From Campylobacterales bacterium (lineage in GTDB: Bacteria > Campylobacterota > Campylobacteria > Campylobacterales > Sulfurimonadaceae): a DNA stretch of 64,000 bases. The position numbers and the translations under genes are program-made. The notes under the pieces were generated by a model. It was not told the origin of the DNA. It ran no database searches and saw only the letters and a program-made list of their open reading frames with translations. Below are positions 1-8,555 of this stretch, piece after piece (the first letter of the stretch is position 1; each line of letters starts with the position of its first letter). The stretch covers positions 52,539-116,538 of the forward strand of contig JAPLGN010000054.1 in the NCBI GenBank assembly GCA_026390135.1, written 5' to 3'.

Positions 1-474
1 ATTAGTGACGATGAGCTCATTATAAATGTCCAAGCCGATGAGCCCTTTATCGAAACCGAAGTTTTGGTTCAGCTCATCGAACGACTTAACGCCCTTAAGT
101 CAGAAAATATTCCCTTCATTATGGCTAGTTGCTACAACGCTATCAATACCGAATCTGCAAATGACCCGAATATGGTAAAAGTCATTACCGATGATGCCCA
201 CAATGCTATCTATTTTTCCCGTTCCCCTATCCCGTTTAACCGTAGCGGCGAAGCATCATATTTCGGACACATCGGGATTTATGGATTTACAAAAAAAAGT
301 CTACATGATTTTTGTACCCTCGGTGAAGCACCGTTGGAAGATATCGAAAAACTCGAACAGCTCCGCGCCCTCTATCATGGTAAGAAAATTTCTATGGTGA
401 AAGTGGCAAGCGCAGGGTTTGGGATCGATACAGTGGAAGATTTGGAACGGGCAAAAAAGATTTTTGGGATTTAA
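1..474 (+). CDS. kdsB: 3-deoxy-manno-octulosonate cytidylyltransferase (5' truncated by window)
   Basis: CMP-KDO synthetase activates KDO with CTP for lipopolysaccharide inner-core assembly in the cytoplasm. The reading frame is open from base 1, so the N-terminus with the nucleotide-binding start lies outside the window. The first visible residues include the family motif NVQADEPFI. Further on, YFSRSPIPF and HIGIYGF match the conserved KDO/CTP-site segments of KdsB, and the C-terminus GIDTVEDLERAKKIF is typical of the family. The track's start at base 64 is an internal TTG and is not the true start. The gene ends in a strong inverted repeat shared with the convergent gene. Confidence 0.93.
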   Translation: MSDDELIINVQADEPFIETEVLVQLIERLNALKSENIPFIMASCYNAINTESANDPNMVKVITDDAHNAIYFSRSPIPFNRSGEASYFGHIGIYGFTKKSLHDFCTLGEAPLEDIEKLEQLRALYHGKKISMVKVASAGFGIDTVEDLERAKKIFGI

Positions 475-491
475 ACCCAAAAAATCTTTTT
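453..491. terminator. bidirectional intrinsic terminator between kdsB and the NifX-like gene
   Basis: A near-perfect inverted repeat, AAAAAGATTTTTGGG / CCCAAAAAATCTTTTT, has a short TTTAAA centre. It overlaps the kdsB stop and lies just past the stop of the convergent gene. A-tract and T-tract flank both arms, so it can stop transcription from both sides. Confidence 0.8.
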
Positions 492-493
492 AA

Positions 494-889
494 TTATGCA
501 AACTGTGGAGCTAATTCCATCAAAATCTTTTGAGCCTGAGCCTCTGTTCCGTTGTACTTTTTAATTTTTATTCCTAAATTACTCATACTTTTAGCCGTAT
601 TTTTACACGCCATTTTAACCACGAGATAATCACAATCATGAATTGCATCCGCCATCGTATCATGCGCTTTAAGATGCTCAACATCATTTTCATCGTGATC
701 GCAGGTATGACCTTCATCATGATCATGATGATCCTCTTCTCCGGCAACTTTTGGATTTGCACGCAACCCTTCCAACTCAAAGCTTCGGAACATTCCACCT
801 TTGAGATTAAAAACAGCAAAATAAGGAGTATGACCAGCATTCCCCGCCATTTTTAACGAATCGTCCATAACAGGTACAGCAATTTTCAT
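494..889 (-). CDS. NifX/NifB-like dinitrogenase Fe-Mo cofactor-type protein with His/Asp-rich insert
   Basis: The 131-residue protein has the fold signature of the Di-Nitro_FeMoCo family (NifX, NafY, C-terminal part of NifB, MTH1175). It starts MKIAVPVMDD, as family members do, and later has DTMADAIHDCDYLVV followed by the GIKIKKYNG strand typical of the family. Between about residues 52 and 72 lies a low-complexity insert rich in His, Asp and Glu (EEDHHDHDEGHTCDHDEND) that looks like a metal-binding loop. No nif genes are nearby, so a role in nitrogenase cofactor handling is not supported; small stand-alone members are usually of unknown function. An ATG with an AT-rich leader is used. Metal binding is inferred from composition. 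Confidence 0.75.
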   Translation of the reverse strand: MKIAVPVMDDSLKMAGNAGHTPYFAVFNLKGGMFRSFELEGLRANPKVAGEEDHHDHDEGHTCDHDENDVEHLKAHDTMADAIHDCDYLVVKMACKNTAKSMSNLGIKIKKYNGTEAQAQKILMELAPQFA

Positions 890-1053
890 AATAATTTCTC
901 CATATATTTTTGATTATTATGCCTTATTATGCTTAAAAATCAAATAGCTTGTTATGTATAAATTCTATACAACTAATCTTATATAACTGCTATACTGTTG
1001 CTATGTTTGAGGCGTACAATGGCTGTATATGGATACTTACTTAAGGAGATATA

Positions 1054-1395
1054 ATGTTATTAATAGAGGCTTTTACCGATCATATACTCAACAAAAAAAG
1101 TCTTAAAGACTATGTACAATATCGTAAAACTACCACTGAACGTGGAGAATTTAATGATACTAAATTACTCCAAGCGCAAGAAAATCTTCAACGACTGAAA
1201 GATGAAGCGCCAGAGGTTTATGAAGAGATGTACAAGACACTAACTGAGATATATAAGCGTAACCGAGGATTATCTGTGGAGTATCCTCTTGATTTTGTTC
1301 GCCAAATTTTGCGTATGTACAAAAACTCATTATCAGTGGAAGAAATTTGTGAAGAGTATAAACGCATACTAGACCATTATCATCACGATGCTTAA
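1054..1395 (+). CDS. conserved hypothetical protein, 113 aa
   Basis: I do not recognise a family. A good Shine-Dalgarno sequence (AAGGAGAT) lies six bases before the ATG, and the codon use looks normal for the window, so the gene is likely real. The protein is soluble, helical and highly charged (Lys/Glu-rich). It has a likely coiled-coil or helix-rich stretch at about residues 35-75 and no signal peptide or membrane segment. The C-terminus ends in a small His cluster, HYHHDA. It stands alone, downstream of the divergent NifX-like gene and convergent with rpsO. No function can be assigned. Confidence 0.6.
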   Translation: MLLIEAFTDHILNKKSLKDYVQYRKTTTERGEFNDTKLLQAQENLQRLKDEAPEVYEEMYKTLTEIYKRNRGLSVEYPLDFVRQILRMYKNSLSVEEICEEYKRILDHYHHDA

Positions 1396-1440
1396 TTAAA
1401 TAGTTTTGTGGAAATAAGGGAAAATGTAGGAAGAAAATTC

Positions 1441-1457
1441 TGCCTCGAAAGAGGCTG
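1441..1457 (-). terminator. likely rpsO terminator
   Basis: A GCCTC-gaaa-GAGGC hairpin lies about 20 bases past the rpsO stop. On the minus strand it is followed by a T-rich run (AGAATTTTC). A second inverted repeat, ATCTAAAT / ATTTAGAT, overlaps the stop codon itself. Either or both could end rpsO transcription. Confidence 0.5.
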
Positions 1458-1476
1458 AAGATCTAAATCGTAAGAT

Positions 1477-1674
1477 TTAGATGTTGTCGCGGATACCAAG
1501 TTCAGCAATAAGCTTGTTGTAGCTTGCGCGATTTGTACGTTTCAAGTAACGCATCAAACGACGACGTTGACCAACCAATTTCAAAAGACCAAGACGTGAT
1601 GAATGGTCTTTTTTGAAAATTTTAAGGTGTTCAGTAAGATCACTGATACGCTTTGAAAGCAATGCAATTTGCAC
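1477..1674 (-). CDS. rpsO: 30S ribosomal protein S15, N-terminus missing in frame
   Basis: S15 binds the central domain of 16S rRNA early in 30S assembly. The 65-residue frame carries the diagnostic S15 core: the [19 protein letters not shown] helix and the [12 protein letters not shown] segment. S15 is normally about 90 residues, so the start is missing here. The track begins at an internal GTG that is really the Val of SSEVQIALL. Reading further upstream, the same frame continues as [11 protein letters not shown], which is conserved S15 sequence, and then hits TAG without any usual start codon. The rest of the N-terminus is found in another frame (next entry). The rpsO | rrf2-flhA order is as in Campylobacter, so this is the native locus. 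See the finding on this disruption. Confidence 0.8.
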   Translation of the reverse strand: MQIALLSKRISDLTEHLKIFKKDHSSRLGLLKLVGQRRRLMRYLKRTNRASYNKLIAELGIRDNI

Positions 1675-1735
1675 TTCACTTGAACCGGTATCGCCTTCTG
1701 TCTCTCTAATGATATTTAGCTATAATATCTTTTCT
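1675..1735 (-). pseudogene. displaced 5' part of rpsO (frameshift plus lost start)
   Basis: On the minus strand bases 1735-1709 read RKDIIAKYH, which matches the S15 N-terminal helix (family pattern KKxEIIxKYxRxEGDTGS). This frame ends in TAG at once. Bases 1707 downward continue the protein as [12 protein letters not shown] in a different frame. One base (1708) separates the two frames. Beyond 1735 the expected start, M-A-L-D-S-A, is replaced by a run of eight T and AT-rich DNA. Confidence 0.65.
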
Positions 1736-1770
1736 ATAAAAAAAATATAATAAATTATGGGGGTATCGTG

Positions 1771-2175
1771 ATGCTGATGACCAAAGCGAGTGAATACGCT
1801 CTATTGTCACTCATCATTTTAGCCAAAGCATCACATCCTCTTGACGTTGACTCTCTCTCTCGAGAACTCGATATTTCTAAAAGTTTTTTGGCCAAAATTC
1901 TCCAATCGCTTGCACGTAAAGGGATTTTAAAATCCTTTAAAGGAGTAAATGGTGGATTTGAGCTGGCACGTCCCAGTTCAGAAATCACCATGCTTGAGGT
2001 AATGGAAGCAGCTGAGGGAAAAAGTCCTGCTGTCTTTAATTGTTCTCCTTCAAAAGAGGAATGTCCATCTAATAAAGCGACTACCTGTTCTTTATGGCCA
2101 TTTCTCAATCGATTGCAGGGAAAAGTGGATGCCTTTTTAGGTGTTTTAACCCTCGAAGCCATTTTAGAAGAGTAA
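1771..2175 (+). CDS. Rrf2 family transcriptional regulator
   Basis: This is a small winged-helix regulator. The N-terminal helix-turn-helix spans about residues 1-60: the family opening LMTKASEYALLSL, then recognition region SRELDISKSFLAKILQSLARKG and wing GGFELARP. Three cysteines in the C-terminal part (FNCSPSKEEC...TTC) match the spacing type of Fe-S- or redox-sensing Rrf2 proteins such as IscR and NsrR, so an Fe-S cofactor is possible. The track starts at a GTG at 1768; I prefer the ATG at 1771, since the family begins M-L-x-T-K. It sits three bases before flhA, as in Campylobacter (Cj0883c-flhA), where the link to flagella is unexplained. Confidence 0.88.
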   Translation: MLMTKASEYALLSLIILAKASHPLDVDSLSRELDISKSFLAKILQSLARKGILKSFKGVNGGFELARPSSEITMLEVMEAAEGKSPAVFNCSPSKEECPSNKATTCSLWPFLNRLQGKVDAFLGVLTLEAILEE

Positions 2176-2178
2176 TTT

Positions 2179-4368
2179 TTGGCAAAAGTAAAAAATAAAA
2201 CCCCAAGCACACAAAGTATTATCTCACTAATTTTTGCATCACGAGATTTGAGCGTTGTTGTTTTTGTTATGACAATTTTGGCCATTATCATCATTCCGCT
2301 TCCCAGTGGAATGCTCGATTTTTTCCTCGCTATTGTCATTTCAATATCCGTTTTGATTTTACTTATTTCACTTTATATTCCTAAGCCTACCGATCTTACT
2401 ACGTTTCCTACTCTCTTGTTAATTATCACCCTCTTTAGACTTTCTCTCAATATTGCTACTACACGTATGATTTTGAGCAAAGGCCACGAAGGACCGGGAG
2501 CAGTGAGTGACATCATTACCAGTTTTGGAAATTTTGTCGTCGGCGGAAATATGGTCATCGGGGTGATTGTCTTTACTATCTTGGTATTAATCAATTTCAT
2601 GGTTATCACTAAAGGCTCAGGACGCGTTGCCGAAGTTGCAGCCCGTTTTACACTGGATGCAATGCCTGGAAAACAGATGGCGATTGATGCAGATTTAAAC
2701 AGCGGTTTAATAGAAGAAGCTGAAGCCAAGCAACGTCGTGCAGCCATTTTGCAAGATGCAAATTTCTACGGTGCAATGGATGGTTCGAGCAAGTTTATCA
2801 AAGGGGATGCCATTGCCGGAATCATCATTACGATGATTAATATCATTGGCGGATTTTTAATCGGAGTCTTTCAATTTAATCTCGACGTTTCTACCAGTGC
2901 TCAAACCTATACTATCCTCACAATTGGAGACGGTCTAGTCTCTCAAATTCCCGCACTTATCATCTCCACTGCAACCGGTATTATGATTACCCGTGGATCC
3001 AATGACGATCAAAGCAACTTTGCTGAGGGCAGTATCAAGCAACTTATGGGTAATGCGAAAGTGATGATTATTGTCGGAGTAATCATGATGATGTTTGCTC
3101 TCACCCCTGGTTTACCAACGCTTTCAATGGGATTTGTCGGTTTGGTTTTTCTTGGACTTGGCTATGCACTCTACAAATATGAGAAAGGCGATCTTGTCCT
3201 CACTTCCGCCCCTGCTGTTGCAAAAAGCGGTGCAGCAGCTTCAGGAGATTTATCTTCCGGTGATGGCACATCTTCAACCGTTCCCCGCCGAAAGAGCAAT
3301 GAAGAAATTGCTAAAGACGAAGAAGCAGCACTTGAAGATATTTTAAAGATTGAGATGCTCGAACTCACTCTTGGGTATCAACTCATTCGTCTTGCTGACA
3401 GCAATCAAGGGGGAGATTTACTCGAGCGTATCCGATCTATGCGCCGTAAAATTGCCTCCGATTTTGGATTTTTAATGCCTCAAGTACGTATACGTGATAA
3501 CCTTCATCTTAAACCGACACAATATTCCATCCTTCTCAAAGGGGTGATGATCGGAGATGGTCTTATCCAGCCTGACAAGTTTTTAGCCATGGACAGCGGT
3601 ATGGCAATCGGTGAGATAGAAGGGGAAGCGACCAAAGAACCTGCATTTGGTCTGGATGCATTTTGGATTGCTCCAGAACTTAAAGAAGACGCTATTATCA
3701 ACGGATATACCGTGGTTGACCCTTCAACGGTTATCTCTACACATATGAGTGAACTGGTCAAAAAATACGCGGAAGAGCTCCTGACACGTCAAGAGACGCA
3801 ATCCCTTATTGATAAAATCAAAAACGATTATCCTGTTCTCATTGACGATTTGCTCAAAGTCGCTAATATTGGCTTGATTCAACGAGTCTTCAGAGCGTTA
3901 TTGCACGAACGTATTCCCCTCAAAGATATGATAACTATTTTAGAAACCATTGCCGATGTCAGTGAATACACCAAAAATATAGATACCATCACCGAACACG
4001 TTCGTGCTAAGCTTTCTCGAATCATCACCCAAAGCTACACTGGTCCTGACGGGGTTATAAAATTGCTAACATTTGAAACTATGAGTGAGCAACGTCTTCT
4101 TGAAAAATCACAAGATCGTGACGGTACTCGCCAGCTTCAACTCAATGTAGGGGAAATCAATGGTCTGATTCAAGCTACTAGTGCAAAAGCCAGTGAACTT
4201 CTTCAACGCGGGGTCTCTCCCATTATCATTATAGTTGACCCGAAACTTCGTCGTCCATTGGCAGAGATTTTTGAGCGCTTTAATCTCGATATTGTTGTTC
4301 TTTCTCATGCTGAGATTGATTCAAGTGCCAAATTCGAAGTACTAGGTTCCATCACTTTAGACAAATAG
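2179..4368 (+). CDS. flhA: flagellar type III export apparatus protein FlhA
   Basis: FlhA is the large inner-membrane subunit of the flagellar export gate and takes substrate-chaperone complexes from the cytoplasm. The 729-residue length is normal. The N-terminal half (about 1-350) contains eight or so hydrophobic segments. The FHIPEP-family signature FRLSLNIATTRMIL follows the first of them, and the FHIPEP loop DAMPGKQMAIDADLNSG carries the conserved acidic residues. The cytoplasmic domain runs from about residue 380 to the end. The start is TTG, three bases after the rrf2 stop, so the two are probably co-transcribed. A Thr/Ser/Gly/Ala-rich linker (about 340-370) joins the membrane and cytoplasmic halves. 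Confidence 0.97.
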   Translation: MAKVKNKTPSTQSIISLIFASRDLSVVVFVMTILAIIIIPLPSGMLDFFLAIVISISVLILLISLYIPKPTDLTTFPTLLLIITLFRLSLNIATTRMILSKGHEGPGAVSDIITSFGNFVVGGNMVIGVIVFTILVLINFMVITKGSGRVAEVAARFTLDAMPGKQMAIDADLNSGLIEEAEAKQRRAAILQDANFYGAMDGSSKFIKGDAIAGIIITMINIIGGFLIGVFQFNLDVSTSAQTYTILTIGDGLVSQIPALIISTATGIMITRGSNDDQSNFAEGSIKQLMGNAKVMIIVGVIMMMFALTPGLPTLSMGFVGLVFLGLGYALYKYEKGDLVLTSAPAVAKSGAAASGDLSSGDGTSSTVPRRKSNEEIAKDEEAALEDILKIEMLELTLGYQLIRLADSNQGGDLLERIRSMRRKIASDFGFLMPQVRIRDNLHLKPTQYSILLKGVMIGDGLIQPDKFLAMDSGMAIGEIEGEATKEPAFGLDAFWIAPELKEDAIINGYTVVDPSTVISTHMSELVKKYAEELLTRQETQSLIDKIKNDYPVLIDDLLKVANIGLIQRVFRALLHERIPLKDMITILETIADVSEYTKNIDTITEHVRAKLSRIITQSYTGPDGVIKLLTFETMSEQRLLEKSQDRDGTRQLQLNVGEINGLIQATSAKASELLQRGVSPIIIIVDPKLRRPLAEIFERFNLDIVVLSHAEIDSSAKFEVLGSITLDK

Positions 4369-4375
4369 GATATAT

Positions 4376-5452
4376 ATGAATACAACATTTTACCACCTCT
4401 CCCACATCGATCTCGATGGTTACAGTTGCCAACTGGTTATGGCTCAAACCTCTAACACTATGATTAGCTATAACGCCAACTATGGTGCAGAAGTAATGGA
4501 TCGTCTTGAAGAAATTCTCGATACTCTCAAAAAAACAAAACAAGAAGCAACTATTCTCATCAGTGATCTCAACCTCACTCCCGATGAGGCAAAATGGCTT
4601 CACTATGAGGTCAAAAAACTCAATGAGAATGGCTGGAATATCACCATTACCCTTCTTGACCACCATGGAAGCGGAAAAGATACAGCATCGCAATACGAGT
4701 GGTACATTCTCGACACTGAACGTTGTGCAACAAAAATCGTCTATGAGTATGCCATTGAAAACTATGGATTAAAAGCAGGCGGATGGCTCGAAGCATTTGT
4801 AAAAGTGGTCAATGCAGTCGATTTATGGAAGCAAGAAGAAGTAGAAGATTTTGAATACGGCAAAGTATGTATGCGTCTAATCAGTGATGCGCGTGAACTT
4901 AGCCGTGTCATGTTTGCGAACGAAGATCGCGCCTATAAGCTTGCTCTTTTAGAAGAAGCGGCTCTCATGCGTTTTCATGAAAATGCTAATATTGCTCTCG
5001 ATGAGGCACTGCACAAAATGAAAAAAGAATTTTTTAAACTGGAAGAAGACAACACCCTCGATAATCTCTCCACCAAACACATTGTAGGACTACTGGGGAC
5101 GAAACGCTCAACCATGACCGTTTACTACAAAGGCTGGCGCGGGTTCTTGAGCTACGGATTAGGAAATACCTCGATTATCGGTAATGGCTTTTTAACCGCA
5201 AATCAAGATTTTGATTTTATCGTTGATGTAAGTACGCGAGGGACTATGAGTCTTCGCGGTCATGATAAAGTTGACGTTGCAATGATGGCAGGTGAGTGGG
5301 CAGGCGGAGGCGGACATCCTAACGCTGCAGGAGGACGTATAAATGGATTTAAAGAGCAATTTCGCTACGACAAAGTTAAACGTCAAATCGAAGATCTCCT
5401 TGCCAATAAAGAGGCAGTACACGGAAAACTTCCTCACAAAATTGAAGAATAA
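4376..5452 (+). CDS. DHH family phosphoesterase
   Basis: This 358-residue cytoplasmic protein has the two-domain DHH/DHHA1 architecture of RecJ/NrnA-type phosphoesterases. The N-terminal metal-site motifs are HIDLDGY (motif I), ISDLNLT (motif II) and LLDHHGSGKD (the DHH motif). The C-terminal DHHA1 substrate-binding motif appears as GGGGHPNAAGG. Likely substrates are nanoRNA, cyclic dinucleotide breakdown products or similar phosphodiesters; the sequence alone does not decide. It follows flhA by seven bases, a neighbourhood also seen in relatives, so it may be expressed with the flagellar gene. I see no missing catalytic residue. Confidence 0.85.
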   Translation: MNTTFYHLSHIDLDGYSCQLVMAQTSNTMISYNANYGAEVMDRLEEILDTLKKTKQEATILISDLNLTPDEAKWLHYEVKKLNENGWNITITLLDHHGSGKDTASQYEWYILDTERCATKIVYEYAIENYGLKAGGWLEAFVKVVNAVDLWKQEEVEDFEYGKVCMRLISDARELSRVMFANEDRAYKLALLEEAALMRFHENANIALDEALHKMKKEFFKLEEDNTLDNLSTKHIVGLLGTKRSTMTVYYKGWRGFLSYGLGNTSIIGNGFLTANQDFDFIVDVSTRGTMSLRGHDKVDVAMMAGEWAGGGGHPNAAGGRINGFKEQFRYDKVKRQIEDLLANKEAVHGKLPHKIEE

Positions 5453-5458
5453 TCTATC

Positions 5459-5528
5459 GTCATCCTCGGGCTTGACCCGGGGATCCATCCCCAAGCGAAA
5501 GCTGGATTCCCACCTTCGCGGGAATGAC
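5459..5528. repeat. dispersed palindromic repeat, copy 1
   Basis: This 70-bp intergenic element begins GTCATCCTCGGGCTTGACCC and ends CGCGGGAATGAC. The same element occurs in the opposite orientation at 24595-24651. Copy 1 has about 14 extra bases in its centre. The track's start for the next ORF (5524) lies inside this repeat, which argues for the downstream ATG. Confidence 0.8.
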
Positions 5529-5553
5529 AAAGAAAATAAACAAAAGAACCATA

Positions 5554-7386
5554 ATGATTCAAATTAATAACCTTACCAAAAGTTATGGCACTCGGATTCT
5601 TTTTGAGAATCTAAACCTCAAGCTCTCCCAGGGGCAAAAAATCGGTTTTGTCGGGCGTAACGGCTCCGGAAAATCGACCCTCTTTAAAATCATTTTAGGC
5701 GAAGAGTCTTACGATGATGGTGAGGTACTGATTCCTAAAAATTACCGTATCGGAACATTGCGCCAACATCTGCACTTCACCCATAAAACAGTACGTGAAG
5801 AGTGTGCTTCAGTCTTGATGGGAGATGCCCAACATGATGTCTATAAGGTTGAAAAAATCCTTTTCGGTTTGGGATTTACCCAAGAAGATTTGGATAAAGA
5901 TCCTCTGAGCTTTTCAGGCGGATATCAGATACGGATGAACCTCGTCAAACTTCTCGTTACCGAACCCAATTTATTACTGCTCGATGAACCGACGAACTAC
6001 CTTGATATCGTCTCACTTCGCTGGCTTGCCTCATTTATCCGTGCATTTGAAGGAGAAGTGATTCTCATCACACATGATCGTGATTTTATGGATTCTGTTT
6101 CAACGCATACCATGGGGTTACGTCGCCGTAATGTATCGATCATCAAAGGCGGAAGTGCTAAATATTATGAAATGATGGCTCAAGAAGATGAGCTGTACGT
6201 CAAGACCAAAATCAATCATGATAAAAAACGGGAAGAACTTATCGACTTTGTCGCTCGAAATAAGGCCCGTGCTTCCACCGCAGTCATGGCACAGTCCAAA
6301 GCCAAAGAGCTGGAAAAAATGGGCATTATGGAATCCTTGGAGGGCGAAAAAGATTTGTCCTTCTCTTTTTCCTATCGCCCTACTCCCGCCAAAGTTATTA
6401 TGGAAATCAAAAACCTCTCATTTGGCTACACTGCGGATGAACTGCTTTTTCAAAATCTCTCGTTTAGTTTGGAAAAGAACAAATGCCTCGCTATTATCGG
6501 GAAAAATGGGAAAGGAAAATCAACGCTTCTCAATACAATGGCAGGTGTTTTAAAACCTACCGGAGAAATCATTTCTCATCCCTCCACAGCTATCGCCCAC
6601 TTCGGTCAAACCAACATCGATCGGTTAGATAAAAATAATACAATAGCAGATGAAATTCAAAGTGCTGACAATACCCTCCAAAATGTCCGTGTCCGATCCA
6701 TTTGCGGAACGATGATGTTTAGCGGCGACGATGCCGATAAAAAAATCTCTATCCTCTCAGGAGGTGAACGCTCGCGCGTGATGCTGGGTAAAATCATCGC
6801 CACCCCCGCCAATCTCCTCTTTTTAGATGAACCGACCAATCACCTCGATATGCAATCCATTGACTCCCTATGCGATGCGCTTAAACGCTTTGACGGCTCT
6901 GTTGTCATCGTCACCCACTCTGAGATGCTGTTGCGTGAACTCGCCGATCAGCTGATTATCTTCCGTGAAGGCGGAGCTGAATTTTTTGATGGCAACTACG
7001 ATCAATTTTTAGAAAAAATTGGATGGGATGAAGAAATATCTGAGGCACCAAAACCTGCCAAAGCAACCCAAAACAGCAATAAAAAAGAGCAAAAACAGCA
7101 ACGTGCCGAACTAATCCAAGAGCGTTCACGACTCCTTAATCCTCTCAAAAGAGAGATTGACACTTGCGAGAATACAATTATGAAACTCGAAGATAAGCTC
7201 AAAATATCGCATGAAAAACTGATCGAATATTCCAATCAAGGTGATAGTGGTAAACTCCAAGAACTTTCGAAAAGTATTTCCGTGGATGAGAAAGAAATTG
7301 AACACTTGTTTGAAAGATTAGAAACAGCCAGTAATGAATTCGACCGAATCACTAAAGAGACCGATGAAAAACTCCAAACCCTCTAA
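5554..7386 (+). CDS. ABC-F family ATP-binding protein (Uup/YdiF-like)
   Basis: This soluble protein carries two ABC domains and no membrane segment. Domain 1 has Walker A GRNGSGKST, signature FSGGYQIRMNL and Walker B LLLLDEPTNYLDI. Domain 2 has GKNGKGKST, LSGGERSRVML and LLFLDEPTNHLDM. An interdomain linker lies at about residues 225-280. The C-terminal 90 residues are charged and predicted coiled coil, as in Uup and EttA relatives that act on ribosomes or DNA intermediates. I start at the ATG opening MIQINNLTKSYGT; the track start ten codons earlier lies in a repeat. The end overlaps the next gene by 23 bases. Confidence 0.93.
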   Translation: MIQINNLTKSYGTRILFENLNLKLSQGQKIGFVGRNGSGKSTLFKIILGEESYDDGEVLIPKNYRIGTLRQHLHFTHKTVREECASVLMGDAQHDVYKVEKILFGLGFTQEDLDKDPLSFSGGYQIRMNLVKLLVTEPNLLLLDEPTNYLDIVSLRWLASFIRAFEGEVILITHDRDFMDSVSTHTMGLRRRNVSIIKGGSAKYYEMMAQEDELYVKTKINHDKKREELIDFVARNKARASTAVMAQSKAKELEKMGIMESLEGEKDLSFSFSYRPTPAKVIMEIKNLSFGYTADELLFQNLSFSLEKNKCLAIIGKNGKGKSTLLNTMAGVLKPTGEIISHPSTAIAHFGQTNIDRLDKNNTIADEIQSADNTLQNVRVRSICGTMMFSGDDADKKISILSGGERSRVMLGKIIATPANLLFLDEPTNHLDMQSIDSLCDALKRFDGSVVIVTHSEMLLRELADQLIIFREGGAEFFDGNYDQFLEKIGWDEEISEAPKPAKATQNSNKKEQKQQRAELIQERSRLLNPLKREIDTCENTIMKLEDKLKISHEKLIEYSNQGDSGKLQELSKSISVDEKEIEHLFERLETASNEFDRITKETDEKLQTL

Positions 7387-8074
7387 ACAACGACTCGATC
7401 AACTTCTCACCAGTCTAGGATACGCAAGTCGCAGTGAGTCCAAAAAACTCATTGCGGCAGGTCTTGTTACCGTGGCAGGAGAAATCATAAAAAAAACCGA
7501 TTTCAAAGCATATCATCACGATGTAGCATTTCAGGGTGAACCACTCGACGCGCGTGAGCGGATGGTTATTATGATGAACAAACCGCTTGATTTTGTTTGT
7601 TCCCATGATGACGGCGAAGGAAAACTCGTTTATTCCCTGCTTCCCTCAAGATGGCAGAAACGTGATCCTAAGATTTCCACCATCGGACGACTCGACAAAG
7701 AAACGAGCGGATTACTTTTGCTTACGGATGATGGGCAACTCCTTCATCGCCTTACGTCCCCTAAATATCATGTCCCTAAACTCTACGAAGTAACACTGGA
7801 TCGACCATTAAACGGTAATGAAACGGATATTTTCGCAACAGGTACATTGATGCTCAACGGTGAAAAATCTCCGTGTCTTCCTGCCAAACTCACCATAATC
7901 GATGAAACACATGTGACATTAGAAATTACCGAAGGACGATACCATCAAGTTCGACGAATGTTTGCGGCAGTGGGGAATCATGTCACCGCATTGCACCGCT
8001 CCCGTATTGGAGATTTAACGCTTGGGGATTTAAAAGAGGGGGAGTATCGGATACTTGATATAAAAATAGTCTAA
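7364..8074 (+). CDS. rsuA: RsuA-family rRNA pseudouridine synthase
   Basis: The protein isomerises uridine in rRNA. An N-terminal S4-like RNA-binding domain spans about residues 8-60 (RLDQLLTSLGYASRSESKKL). The catalytic domain carries the RsuA/RluB/E/F aspartate motif GRLDKETSGLLLLTDDG and the late motif RYHQVRRMFAAVGN. The short form with the S4 domain fits RsuA (16S U516) best, but RluB or RluE cannot be excluded from sequence. The ATG at 7364 gives a start right before the S4 domain, and the gene overlaps the ABC-F gene, which implies coupled translation. The track's earlier start adds ten residues without family support. Confidence 0.85.
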   Translation: MKNSKPSKQRLDQLLTSLGYASRSESKKLIAAGLVTVAGEIIKKTDFKAYHHDVAFQGEPLDARERMVIMMNKPLDFVCSHDDGEGKLVYSLLPSRWQKRDPKISTIGRLDKETSGLLLLTDDGQLLHRLTSPKYHVPKLYEVTLDRPLNGNETDIFATGTLMLNGEKSPCLPAKLTIIDETHVTLEITEGRYHQVRRMFAAVGNHVTALHRSRIGDLTLGDLKEGEYRILDIKIV

Positions 8075-8075
8075 T

Positions 8076-8543
8076 TTAATAACAGCGCATTAAATTATCT
8101 TCAGCTTTAACAAAATCCCTCTTCTCAAAACTCCAATAATACCTTTGGTTTTTAATTTCAATATCTGCATGAGTGCATCCAAGAAAAGAATCACCAAAAA
8201 TATTAAAATCTGTCCACTTACCTAAATTAATCTGTAACCATTTCGGTGTAGTTTGATATTTATCTTCTGCAACCTTTTTTATATAAAGAGTAGCTTCAAA
8301 GTATGCTGAACATCCTAAAAAGATGATTCCAGACACTATTAATGAAGCTATCGATATGCGATTTAAGCGATAGTATTTTTTCAAAATATAAAAACTAACA
8401 ATCATAAAAACAAAAAATGCAATGATCGACAAATAGACAATATCAGCGTAAACGATTATCCAATAAAACGGATAGATAATCAATTGTGAAAAACATCCTA
8501 TAAAAAACAATACAACAAATAGAATGAGAGTAATTTGTGTCAT
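8076..8543 (-). CDS. hypothetical membrane protein, 155 aa
   Basis: I do not recognise a family. The first 90 residues hold three hydrophobic segments (about 4-26, 31-53 and 65-83), and the remaining 70 residues are polar and rich in aromatic residues. Low GC compared with the neighbours suggests acquired DNA. It is convergent with rsuA, with only one base between the stops, and upstream of it on the same strand lie the BrnA/BrnT genes. A cysteine near the end of the first segment (FFIGCFS) might suggest a lipobox, but hydrophobic residues continue after it, so an integral membrane protein is more likely. Confidence 0.5.
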   Translation of the reverse strand: MTQITLILFVVLFFIGCFSQLIIYPFYWIIVYADIVYLSIIAFFVFMIVSFYILKKYYRLNRISIASLIVSGIIFLGCSAYFEATLYIKKVAEDKYQTTPKWLQINLGKWTDFNIFGDSFLGCTHADIEIKNQRYYWSFEKRDFVKAEDNLMRCY

Positions 8544-8555
8544 ATTTATTTTTCC

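Noticed and set aside
1755-2339. 194-aa minus-strand ORF opposite rrf2 and flhA
   Set aside because: Runs antisense to two genes with clear family motifs; a shadow frame without family features or ribosome site.
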